Positions 17,478 through 25,243 of a DNA stretch of 64,000 nucleotides are shown here, piece after piece (within the stretch, counting starts at the first letter, position 1; every line of letters begins with the position of its first letter). The DNA comes from JAHDCJ01 sp039028895 (GTDB lineage: Bacteria > Bacteroidota > Bacteroidia > Chitinophagales > Saprospiraceae), in NCBI GenBank assembly GCA_039028895.1, contig JBCCHF010000004.1, forward strand, positions 124,001 through 188,000. Reading direction: 5' to 3'. Below the pieces are notes generated by a model, which worked only from the letters and a program-made list of their open reading frames with translations, did no database searches and was not told where the DNA came from. Made by a program: the position numbers and the translations under genes.

Positions 17478-18791
17478 ATGTTATTTCGTAAAAAGAAAAA
17501 AGCAGAAACAGTAGAAACCAAAAAACAGGACCAGAGTTACTGGGCCTATGTAAAGCGCCAGTTCAGCAAGAACAAACGTGCGTTATATTCCCTATACGTC
17601 GTATTCTTTTTAGCTTTTATTGCGTTGTTTGCTGATTTCATCGCCAACGAAAAACCCATTCTCTGCAAGTATGACGGCTCGTGGAGAGCCCCGGTCATAA
17701 AAGAATACATGGTTGGTCTTGGCTTGTCGAAATGGCCTAAAGAGTTTCAGAATGTAGACTGGAAAACGCTCGAGTTTGAGAAGGCTGTATGGCCGCTAGT
17801 GCCTTACCTTCCTCACAACCACGACTATAACTCCAATTATGTAGGGCCATTTGACAAGCAAAACGTAAAATCACTCAGATGGCGACATTGGCTTGGCACT
17901 GACGATATTGGGCGTGACTTACTTTCAGGCATGATCCACGGCACACGGATCGCTTTCATGGTTGGTATAGTGGCGATGAGTATTGCCTTCTTTATCGGTA
18001 TGTTTTTTGGGTCTATGGCAGGCTTCTTCGGCGATAATCAACTGAAGATGTCAATTGCGCGAGTCATACTGAACATTATCTTCTTTTTCTTTGCCTTATT
18101 CTATGGATTCACCTCGCGATCCTACCAGATGTCTGACGCCTTCGAAAATGGCTTTGGCGCCTTTGTAGGGGTGTTTGTGGTTGGTCTGCTGATCTTCATT
18201 GTCATCATGGCGATCCCAAATCTTATTGCCCCTGTTTTCGACAAGGTACCTGTTTTGGGAAGAAAGGTGAATATTCCTGTTGACATCCTCGTGACCAGGC
18301 TTATTGAGGTTTTAAACTCTATCCCAACCCTTGTCCTTATCCTTGCGGTCGTCGCAATTACCAAGCCTTCCATCTTCAACGTTATGGCGGTTATCGGCCT
18401 AGTTCGCTGGACCGGTATTGCCCGATTTATCAGAGCTGAATTACTGAGAGTAAGAAATCTTGAATACATCGAGGCCGCAACAGCACTTGGTTTTTCACGG
18501 ATCCGATCTATGCTTAAACACGCCGTCCCTAATGCCTTATCTCCGGTATTTATTGCGGTGGCTTTCGGTATCGCTGCTGCAATCCTGATTGAATCTTTCT
18601 TGTCATTCCTTGGTATTGGTGTTCCACCAGAAACAATTACATGGGGTAAGTTGCTGGCTATTGCCCGTACTGCGCCTGCAGCCTGGTGGATGGCGGTTTT
18701 CCCGGGGTTTGCCATCTTCATCACTGTGACCCTATTTAACTTGATCGGAGAAGGATTGACTGATGCACTCGACCCGAGGCTAAAGCAATAA
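17478..18791 (+). CDS. ABC transporter permease, DppC/OppC type, with two extra membrane segments
   Basis: The 437 residues show the DppC landmarks RHWLGTDDIGRDLLSGMIHGTR, the EAA loop from E329 (EYIEAATALGFSRIRSMLKH) and the C-terminal FNLIGEGLTDALDPRLKQ. Compared with E. coli DppC (300 residues) there is a longer segment after the first helix. There is also an insert at about 190-262 containing two further hydrophobic stretches (NIIFFFFALFYGF and VGVFVVGLLIFIVIMAIPN). It lies 45 bases after the DppB-type gene and ends the locus. The nucleotide-binding subunits must be encoded elsewhere. Confidence 0.9.
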   Translation: MLFRKKKKAETVETKKQDQSYWAYVKRQFSKNKRALYSLYVVFFLAFIALFADFIANEKPILCKYDGSWRAPVIKEYMVGLGLSKWPKEFQNVDWKTLEFEKAVWPLVPYLPHNHDYNSNYVGPFDKQNVKSLRWRHWLGTDDIGRDLLSGMIHGTRIAFMVGIVAMSIAFFIGMFFGSMAGFFGDNQLKMSIARVILNIIFFFFALFYGFTSRSYQMSDAFENGFGAFVGVFVVGLLIFIVIMAIPNLIAPVFDKVPVLGRKVNIPVDILVTRLIEVLNSIPTLVLILAVVAITKPSIFNVMAVIGLVRWTGIARFIRAELLRVRNLEYIEAATALGFSRIRSMLKHAVPNALSPVFIAVAFGIAAAILIESFLSFLGIGVPPETITWGKLLAIARTAPAAWWMAVFPGFAIFITVTLFNLIGEGLTDALDPRLKQ

Positions 18792-18824
18792 AGTTACATT
18801 TTTTAAACAAAAAAGTGATAAAAA

Positions 18825-18856
18825 TTGGGATAGCTGGAAAATTTCCAGTAACTTTG
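18825..18856 (+). promoter_or_regulatory. Consensus promoter reading antisense into the small lipoprotein gene
   Basis: TTG (18825-18827) is followed after 21 bases by TAACTTTG (18849-18856), a full -33/-7 match. The spacer holds the palindrome CTGGAAA-A-TTTCCAG (18834-18848). The start point would be near 18863, transcribing rightward over the minus-strand lipoprotein gene. No plus-strand gene follows until HU at 19276, which has its own promoter. Confidence 0.5.
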
Positions 18857-18870
18857 AATTGTAGCAGGAG

Positions 18871-19053
18871 CTATTTCATATTCTTAGGAAAAAGTTTGGT
18901 TTTTCCTTTTTTAGTGCTAAGACCTTTTTTGGAAGATTTAGAGTGAAGGCTATCATAAGCTGGACAATGCGCATCTTTGTTACAAGAGCTGACGGTGAGA
19001 CAAGTACCAAAAAAGAATATCGCTGCGCAAAAGATGGTCAAAACCCGCTTCAT
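18871..19053 (-). CDS. Small lipoprotein, 60 residues
   Basis: A signal peptide with lipobox TVSSC (C24) is followed by a 36-residue mature part that begins NKDAHCPAY and ends in a very basic Lys/Ser-rich tail. Small Bacteroidota lipoproteins carrying a CPAY motif soon after the lipid cysteine are familiar to me, but I know of no function. It is convergent with the permease operon and divergent from HU. Its size makes it easy to miss; the clean signal and lipobox are what support it. Confidence 0.68.
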   Translation of the reverse strand: MKRVLTIFCAAIFFFGTCLTVSSCNKDAHCPAYDSLHSKSSKKGLSTKKGKTKLFPKNMK

Positions 19054-19208
19054 AAGAATATTTGATTTGATTTTCGCTTAACTTCGAATTTTCAGATTTC
19101 TGACATTGAAATCGCTCCAAATTACGAAAGATTTAGAGTTAAATTAGCAGTTAAGGGTAAAATAAACGTGACATTGAAGATTTAGGTCATTATTTCCACT
19201 TAAAAAGT

Positions 19209-19238
19209 TTGTTTTTCAGATTAATGACCATAAATTTG
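19209..19238 (+). promoter_or_regulatory. Promoter of the HU gene
   Basis: TTG (19209-19211), a 19-base spacer and TAAATTTG (19231-19238) match the Bacteroidota promoter. The start would be near 19245, leaving a leader of about 30 bases before the ATG at 19276. Confidence 0.65.
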
Positions 19239-19275
19239 TCGCTAGTATTAATAACGTAATTAAATTTAATCTATT

Positions 19276-19548
19276 ATGAACAAAGCAGACTTGGTAAACA
19301 GAATTGCAGAGGATGCAGGTCTTTCAAAGTCGCAAGCTTCTGACGCTTTGAACGCCGTACTCGATGCAGTTTCAGGTTCTCTAAAAAAAGGTGATAAAGT
19401 AACGCTTGTTGGTTTCGGTACTTTCTCAATTTCAAAACGTGCTGCCCGTACAGGAAGAAATCCTCAGACAGGCGCTGCAATTCAGATTGCTGCTAAAAAC
19501 GTTGTGAAATTCAAGCCAGGCAAGGATTTATCCGATGCTGTAAACTAA
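19276..19548 (+). CDS. HU family DNA-binding protein
   Basis: The 90-residue histone-like protein shows the canonical start MNKADLVNRIAEDAGLSKSQA, the dimer core GDKVTLVGFGTFSISKRAARTGRNPQTG with the DNA-intercalating arm (RNPQTG), and the ending FKPGKDLSDAVN. It compacts and bends DNA in the nucleoid. It has its own promoter (19209-19238) and a strong terminator (19601-19632), so it is a single-gene unit. Confidence 0.96.
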   Translation: MNKADLVNRIAEDAGLSKSQASDALNAVLDAVSGSLKKGDKVTLVGFGTFSISKRAARTGRNPQTGAAIQIAAKNVVKFKPGKDLSDAVN

Positions 19549-19600
19549 TTTCAGTTCTATCTAGAAGAACTATCCACCTCAAGGATATATCAGAAAAGAT

Positions 19601-19632
19601 AAGGCCATGCAGCTAAACTGCATGGCTTTTTT
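19601..19632 (+). terminator. Intrinsic terminator of the HU gene
   Basis: The stem GCCATGCAG (19604-19612) pairs with CTGCATGGC (19618-19626) across the loop CTAAA and is followed by six T. It contains an ATG at 19607 that is in frame with the downstream protease but should not be its start. Confidence 0.88.
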
Positions 19633-19681
19633 ATTTTGGTATTCCTTCATCCCAATTTTGGCAATCCTAAACTTAATGAAC

Positions 19682-20992
19682 ATGCGGTTATTCCTATTAT
19701 TCTTATGTTCAATCCTCCTCTCTAATTTTACTAATGCACAATCACAACACACACACTGCGGACACGATCTGCTCATGCAGGTCACCGAAACACAACACCC
19801 TGGTTTTATAGACAAGGTTGAACAGGTCTTCAACACAGTAAAAAACAAACCTCATGATCCGACTAAAGACGGTGTCGTTTATACGATACCACTTGTCGTC
19901 CATATTGTCTGGAATACAAATTCCCCTGAAGAAAATCTCGCCGACTCAGTCGTGCTTTCCCAAGTGGCTACCATGAATGAAGACTTCAGAAGAATGAATG
20001 AAGATACGGTGAACACCCGTTCAATTTTCCACGATGTGGTAGGTGATGCTGAGATCGAATTCGACCTTCAGCAAATAGTACGTGTACAAACCAATGCCAC
20101 CTTCACAGCAGACTTATTGGGTTTACCCGAAAATGTAAAACAATCAGCCAATGGCGGAAGTGATGCATGGGACACAGAAAATTATCTGAACATATGGGTC
20201 TGTAAAATCGATGGCATCCTTGGTGTTTTGGGCTATGCATACCCACCAGCCAACCTGCCCAACTGGCCCGACGGCGTCAGCGCCCCTAGCCCTGAGTTGG
20301 ATGGTGTTGTAGTCGATTTTAGGACCTTCGGAAGGAATAACCCCAACCCATTGGAGATAACGGATCTATTTGGCAATACGACTGTTATTGATACCTATGG
20401 CCGCACTGTGGTTCATGAAGTTGGTCATTACCTTGGCATTAGGCATATTTGGGGTGATGGAGGCTTCATCATTGGTGATAGCTGTGATGAAGATGACGGT
20501 GTCGAAGATACCCCCAATGCAGGTTCACAATCTGCTTTTAACTGTGATGAAACCCAAAACACTTGTACAGATCTGGTAGATGATCTTCCTGATATGATCG
20601 AAAACTATATGGACTATTCAGCCGAAACCTGTATGAACAGTTTTACTAACGGGCAAATCGATATTATGAGAGCTGTTTTGGAAGGCCCGAGAAACGGACT
20701 TATTGATGGATTGCCTACATCAATACTCACACCAGATCCCCTCGCAATTGATCTAAAAGTATATCCTAATCCAGCAGACCAGCATTTGTATTTGAGCTGG
20801 CATGAAGCAACCGCTGATCAATTAAACTTCCAATTGGTTAATCTCCTGGGGCAGCCTGTTACTGCTCCATTCGTAACCAACTCTAATGCTGGATCTGAGC
20901 GGCTTAACGTATCTAGTTTACCTGCTGGAATTTATGTGTTAAATGTAAGTGATGGAGAAAAGGTGATCAGCCAAAAGGTCGTGGTTGAATAA
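19682..20992 (+). CDS. Secreted pappalysin-like (M43) zinc metalloprotease with T9SS sorting domain
   Basis: The frame is open from 19607, but that ATG lies in the HU terminator. The ATG at 19682 (or 19676) gives a proper signal peptide, MRLFLLFLCSILLSNFTNAQ. The catalytic domain carries the extended zinc site HEVGHYLGIRH (from H245) and a MDYS Met-turn; paired cysteines (SCDEDDG, NCDETQNTC) suit a secreted pappalysin. The last 85 residues (VYPNPADQHLYLSW to the terminal KVVVE) are a type A T9SS C-terminal sorting domain, so the enzyme is sent through the outer membrane and fixed to the surface or released. It has 437 residues and stands alone between two terminators. Confidence 0.9.
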   Translation: MRLFLLFLCSILLSNFTNAQSQHTHCGHDLLMQVTETQHPGFIDKVEQVFNTVKNKPHDPTKDGVVYTIPLVVHIVWNTNSPEENLADSVVLSQVATMNEDFRRMNEDTVNTRSIFHDVVGDAEIEFDLQQIVRVQTNATFTADLLGLPENVKQSANGGSDAWDTENYLNIWVCKIDGILGVLGYAYPPANLPNWPDGVSAPSPELDGVVVDFRTFGRNNPNPLEITDLFGNTTVIDTYGRTVVHEVGHYLGIRHIWGDGGFIIGDSCDEDDGVEDTPNAGSQSAFNCDETQNTCTDLVDDLPDMIENYMDYSAETCMNSFTNGQIDIMRAVLEGPRNGLIDGLPTSILTPDPLAIDLKVYPNPADQHLYLSWHEATADQLNFQLVNLLGQPVTAPFVTNSNAGSERLNVSSLPAGIYVLNVSDGEKVISQKVVVE

Positions 20993-21020
20993 ATTCAGAG
21001 CTTACCATTACCAAAAAAAG

Positions 21021-21065
21021 AAAACCGCAAAAGTGAAGGTATCATAACCCACTTTTGCGGTTTTT
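21021..21065. terminator. Bidirectional terminator between the protease and atpG
   Basis: A perfect 15-bp stem has arms AAAACCGCAAAAGTG (21021-21035) and CACTTTTGCGGTTTT (21050-21064), followed by T on the plus strand and bordered by A on the left arm. It can end transcription of both convergent units. Confidence 0.88.
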
Positions 21066-21088
21066 ATTTTTTAATTTAAGTGGTCTAC

Positions 21089-21985
21089 CTACCCTTCGAG
21101 AGCAGCAGCTCCACTTACGATCTCTGTCAACTCTCTTGTAATAGCTTCCTGACGTGCTTTGTTGTAATTGATACGTAGTTCTTTCAACAATTCGTCAGCG
21201 TTTTCAGTTGCTTTATCCATCGCTGTCATTCTTGCACCATGCTCGGAGGCATGTGTATCAAGCAAGTAACTATGGAACTGAGTCCTAAGAATCGATGGTA
21301 CCATTTCATGGAGCAACTGTTCCATTGAAGGCTCAAAAATGAAATCTGCGCGAGTTTGCTTATCTCCATCTTCTTCAGGTTCAATCTTCGCGATTGGTAG
21401 ATATCGTTCAGTCTTGTTGTACTGAACCGCTGCATTCTTAAACTCAGAGTAAATGACCTCGACGGCATCATACTCCCCATTCTCATAAGCATCAAGAATA
21501 GATTGAGAAACTCTTGCAGTATTATCGAAAGAAAGATTGGTAAACAATTCAACGTGCTCTGTAATCTTGTTCAGCTTATTGAAACGTCTTCTGTAAAAGT
21601 CGTCACCTTTTTTACCGATGTACATCATACTCACATTACCAGCTTCGTACTGGGTGTTGTATTTTTCCTGAATTAGCGTACGCGCATCTTTGATCAGGTA
21701 CGAGTTAAATGCACCACATAACCCTCTGCTGGAAGTTACAAGTACGATAAGTACCTTATTGACTTCCCTCTCAACAGCTTGAGGAATCTCAACTGATTTG
21801 TCTAGACTGGTCACGATATCGCTCAAAATTGCATTCAGCTTTTTGGCGTATGGTCTCATTTGCTGGATAGCCTGCTGAGCACGACGTAGTTTTGCAGCAG
21901 AAACCATTTTCATAGCTTTTGTGATCTGCTGTGTGTTCATAACGGATTTGATCCGCGTCCTGACTTCTTTTAAGTTGGCACCCAT
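21089..21985 (-). CDS. atpG: ATP synthase F1 subunit gamma
   Basis: The central stalk subunit that rotates within the alpha/beta hexamer. The family start MGANLKEVRTRIKSVMNTQQITKAMKMVSAAKLRRAQ is at 21985. An upstream ATG at 22048 only adds non-family residues, so 21985 is preferred (298 residues). Internal markers are SSRGLCGAFNS and the C-terminal helix ATENADELLKELRINYNKARQEAITRELTEIVSGAAALEG. It is the last gene of the minus-strand atp operon. Confidence 0.96.
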   Translation of the reverse strand: MGANLKEVRTRIKSVMNTQQITKAMKMVSAAKLRRAQQAIQQMRPYAKKLNAILSDIVTSLDKSVEIPQAVEREVNKVLIVLVTSSRGLCGAFNSYLIKDARTLIQEKYNTQYEAGNVSMMYIGKKGDDFYRRRFNKLNKITEHVELFTNLSFDNTARVSQSILDAYENGEYDAVEVIYSEFKNAAVQYNKTERYLPIAKIEPEEDGDKQTRADFIFEPSMEQLLHEMVPSILRTQFHSYLLDTHASEHGARMTAMDKATENADELLKELRINYNKARQEAITRELTEIVSGAAALEG

Positions 21986-22067
21986 TTTAATTATTGTTGA
22001 CAGTTGATTGTTGAGCGTTGGTAGTCTCGGTAGCCCGATGACTATCAATACTCAACAACAACGGATA

Positions 22068-23651
22068 TTAACGATATTGCTTAACCAGCTTACCAGCCAG
22101 TTCTTCAATAGTTTTAGTTACTTCATCAGTAAGCTTACCACTTCTAAGTGTCTCAAGTGCTTCTGAGTGGTGAGCTTCCATTTCAGTAAGGAAGATATCC
22201 TCGAATTCCTGGATTTTGCCAACTGGTACATCCATCAACAAACCTTTTGTTCCCAGGTAAATGATAGCAATCTGCTTTTCAACAGATACTGGTGAGTACT
22301 GAGGCTGTTTCAGGATTTCCACGTTACGCTTTCCTTTTTCAAGTACAGCCTGTGTAGCAGGATCAAGGTCAGAACCGAATTTGGCGAAAGCCTCAAGCTC
22401 ACGGTACTGTGCCTGGTCAAGCTTCAATGTACCCGCAACTTTTTTCATCGATTTGATCTGTGCAGATCCACCTACACGTGATACTGAGATACCTACGTTA
22501 ATCGCTGGACGAACACCCGCGTTAAAGAGGTTTGACTCGAGGAAGATCTGACCATCAGTAATAGAAATTACGTTAGTCGGAATATATGCAGAAACGTCAC
22601 CTGCTTGTGTCTCGATGATAGGAAGCGCTGTTAGCGATCCGCCACCTTTAACAATATCTGCTTTCACAAGTGATTCAGGAAGGTCGTTCATATCTTTTGC
22701 GATGTCATCATTTGCAATGATCTTAGCCGCACGCTCCAACAAGCGTGAGTGCAGGTAGAAAACATCACCCGGATAAGCCTCACGCCCTGGAGGACGACGA
22801 AGCAGAAGGGATACCTCACGGTAAGAAACGGCTTGCTTTGACAAATCATCATAAACGATGAGTGCCGGACGACCAGTGTCACGGAAATATTCACCAATCG
22901 CAACACCTGCGAAAGGAGAATAAAACTGCAATGGAGCCGGGTCAGAAGCAGAAGCCGAAACGATTACAGTGTAAGGCATTGCGCCATACTCTTCAAGAGT
23001 TCTGGCAATCTGAGCAACTGTAGACGCTTTCTGTCCAGTAGCTACATAGATACAGAACACAGGCTCTCCTTTATCGTAGAACTCTTTCTGGTTAATAATG
23101 GTATCGATTGCAATCGCTGTTTTTCCTGTCTGGCGGTCGCCGATGATCAACTCACGTTGGCCACGGCCGATAGGAATCATTGAATCGATAGGTTTGATAC
23201 CGGTCTGAAGTGGCTCAGATACTGGCTGACGGTAGATTACACCAGGTGCTTTACGCTCAAGTGGCATCTCGTACTTGGTACCTCCGATAGGACCTTTACC
23301 ATCAATCGGCTGTCCTAGTGGATTGACTACCCTGCCGAGCATTTCTTCTCCAACATTAATGGAGGCAATTTTCTTTGTCCGCCTTACGGTATGACCTTCT
23401 TTGATCTCTTCAGAACTACCTAAGAGTACAACCCCGACGTTATCTTCCTCGAGGTTAAGTACGATAGCCTGAACGCCATTATCGAAGGCGACCAGTTCGC
23501 CGGCCTGGGCGTTATTGAGCCCATAAACGCGGGCAATACCATCACCTACCTGGAGGACCGTACCGATCTCTTCGAGGTTGGTAGTAGCATCGAAGCCGCT
23601 TAGTTGCTGCTTAAGAATCGCAGATATTTCATCAGGTTTTACATCAACCAT
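22068..23651 (-). CDS. atpA: ATP synthase F1 subunit alpha
   Basis: The non-catalytic nucleotide-binding subunit of F1, 527 residues. Visible are the beta-barrel start (GTVLQVGDGIARVYGL), Walker A GDRQTGKT (171-178), the alpha-subunit segment PGREAYPGDVFYLHSRLLERAA and the arginine-finger neighbourhood ISVSRVGGSAQ. It lies 2 bases from atpH and about 80 from atpG. The length is slightly above the E. coli protein (513). Confidence 0.98.
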   Translation of the reverse strand: MVDVKPDEISAILKQQLSGFDATTNLEEIGTVLQVGDGIARVYGLNNAQAGELVAFDNGVQAIVLNLEEDNVGVVLLGSSEEIKEGHTVRRTKKIASINVGEEMLGRVVNPLGQPIDGKGPIGGTKYEMPLERKAPGVIYRQPVSEPLQTGIKPIDSMIPIGRGQRELIIGDRQTGKTAIAIDTIINQKEFYDKGEPVFCIYVATGQKASTVAQIARTLEEYGAMPYTVIVSASASDPAPLQFYSPFAGVAIGEYFRDTGRPALIVYDDLSKQAVSYREVSLLLRRPPGREAYPGDVFYLHSRLLERAAKIIANDDIAKDMNDLPESLVKADIVKGGGSLTALPIIETQAGDVSAYIPTNVISITDGQIFLESNLFNAGVRPAINVGISVSRVGGSAQIKSMKKVAGTLKLDQAQYRELEAFAKFGSDLDPATQAVLEKGKRNVEILKQPQYSPVSVEKQIAIIYLGTKGLLMDVPVGKIQEFEDIFLTEMEAHHSEALETLRSGKLTDEVTKTIEELAGKLVKQYR

Positions 23652-23653
23652 GA

Positions 23654-24214
23654 TTACATGTTTTTAATGTATTCGTTAATACTAAATTCTTTTCTTAATT
23701 GGTCGAGCTTGCGAGAAAGGCTTGAATCGTAAAGCTTTCCATCAAACTCTAGAACGAAACCGCCAAGCAGACTTTCATCGACCTTGGTCTCCATTTCGAT
23801 ATTATCATCCGTTTGCGGACTTTGGCGAAGCATTTCAGTGATCTGATCCACTGTTGAGCCACCAAGAGGTGCTGCAGTGGTCAGTATTACAGAAGAGATT
23901 TTCCTATGCCTTTTGTATTGCGCTTTAAACTCTTCAGCAACTTCTCTAAGGTATTTTTCCCGGCCTTTGTTTACCACTATGGTAATGAAGCCTTTGGTGA
24001 TCTTGTGAAAAGAATCTCCAAAGATCTTATCAAGCACCGCTTGTTTGGTGTCTGACTTAATGATCGGGCTTTTCAGCATCATTTCCAGATCCTTATTATC
24101 TGAAGCTTTAAGGAATGATTCAATATCAGTGTAAACTTCATTGAGTGCATTCTCTTCAATAGAAAGCTCGATAAGGGATTTGGCATACCTGTGCGCTATC
24201 CTTGCTACTGACAT
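23654..24214 (-). CDS. atpH: ATP synthase F1 subunit delta
   Basis: Links F1 to the peripheral stalk at the top of the alpha subunits. The family start MSVARIAHRYAKSLIELS is at 24214. An upstream in-frame ATG (24271) adds 19 residues unlike the family and is rejected. The C-terminal signature GGFVLEFDGKLYDSSLSRKLDQLRKEF is present. It has 186 residues and nearly abuts atpA. Confidence 0.95.
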   Translation of the reverse strand: MSVARIAHRYAKSLIELSIEENALNEVYTDIESFLKASDNKDLEMMLKSPIIKSDTKQAVLDKIFGDSFHKITKGFITIVVNKGREKYLREVAEEFKAQYKRHRKISSVILTTAAPLGGSTVDQITEMLRQSPQTDDNIEMETKVDESLLGGFVLEFDGKLYDSSLSRKLDQLRKEFSINEYIKNM

Positions 24215-24292
24215 ATTGTAATTGTTGTGAATTGTTGGTTGGAAGTTGAGGACAGGATTAACCGTCTGCAACTGTCAACACGCAACCGTCAA

Positions 24293-24805
24293 CTAGTTTA
24301 ATTTAATCTGCTTTACCAAATCGGAAACAAATGCTTCCTGCTCAGGTTGACCTTTCATCTCTTTCTGGAGAAGTTTTTCAGCGATGTCAAGTGCCATGAA
24401 ACCGGCTTTATTCTTGACTTCGATGAGCATTTCCATCTCACGATTCTTGATTTCCTGCATGGCGCTTTCTACCTTTTGGCGGTATTCCTTGTCGGCGCGC
24501 TCGCGGGCTTCAGAGATGATGTTATCCTGCATTTCCTTTGCTTCGCGGAGCATCGCAGAGCGTTCTTCGCGAGCCTGGGCTAGCAATTCTTCGTTTTCTG
24601 CTTTCAGGTTTGCCATCTCTTCCCGGGCTTTTTCAGCCTGGTGGAGGGAATCTTCGATATCCGTCTCACGTTTATTTAACGCCTCCTGGATAGGACGAAA
24701 AGCAAATCGTCCGATCAGCGTCCAAAACGCGAAGAAGATAATCGTTCCCCATAATAGCAATCCCGGGTCGGGCAGAATTGGCCAGAATTTAGCTAAAAAC
24801 ATCAT
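24293..24805 (-). CDS. atpF: ATP synthase F0 subunit b
   Basis: The peripheral stalk subunit: one membrane helix (about 14-33, PGLLLWGTIIFFAFWTLIG), then FAFRPIQEALNKRETDIEDSL and a long charged coiled coil to the end. It has 170 residues. Two adjacent ATG codons give alternative starts at 24805 and 24802. Only one b gene is seen, so it should form a homodimer. Confidence 0.95.
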   Translation of the reverse strand: MMFLAKFWPILPDPGLLLWGTIIFFAFWTLIGRFAFRPIQEALNKRETDIEDSLHQAEKAREEMANLKAENEELLAQAREERSAMLREAKEMQDNIISEARERADKEYRQKVESAMQEIKNREMEMLIEVKNKAGFMALDIAEKLLQKEMKGQPEQEAFVSDLVKQIKLN

Positions 24806-24939
24806 AGCAAAAGTTTTTTAGGCCTGACCAGTACTTGACTGGTCAAAATAGTGATCCTGTTTTGAAATTAATTTCAACTAAGGTTTGGGAATACTAATCC
24901 CCTAACCCCATACACTCTGACATGAGTCAGAATTAATCC

Positions 24940-25161
24940 TTATGCAGGAACCTGGTTGGCCAAGAAGATCGAAAGAATAATAGCGATCAGCGCAACACCC
25001 TCGATAAGCGCCGCCATGATCAACATATTTGTACGAATGTCCGCCGTAGCTTCTGGCTGACGAGCGATACCTTCCATAGCTTTACCGCCGATGTAACCTA
25101 CACCAACGCCAGCTCCAATTACAGCTAAACCGGCTCCAATGGCCGCTAATGATCCAATCAT
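24940..25161 (-). CDS. atpE: ATP synthase F0 subunit c
   Basis: The ring-forming proteolipid of 73 residues, with two hydrophobic helices and the polar loop ARQPEA (34-39). The ion-binding carboxylate is E54 in ALIEGVAL. The residues around it lack the Gln and Ser pattern of sodium-binding rings, so proton coupling is likely. Confidence 0.96.
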   Translation of the reverse strand: MIGSLAAIGAGLAVIGAGVGVGYIGGKAMEGIARQPEATADIRTNMLIMAALIEGVALIAIILSIFLANQVPA

Positions 25162-25243
25162 GATCGTTTAATTTTTGTGTTAATTTTAAAAAATGTCATT
25201 GAGTTATCACCGCCGGACATTTCCGGGGGTTTTATAAATATCT

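Noticed and set aside
24384..24821. Ser/Arg-rich plus-strand frame
   Set aside because: Antisense to the atpF coiled coil, whose identity is certain.
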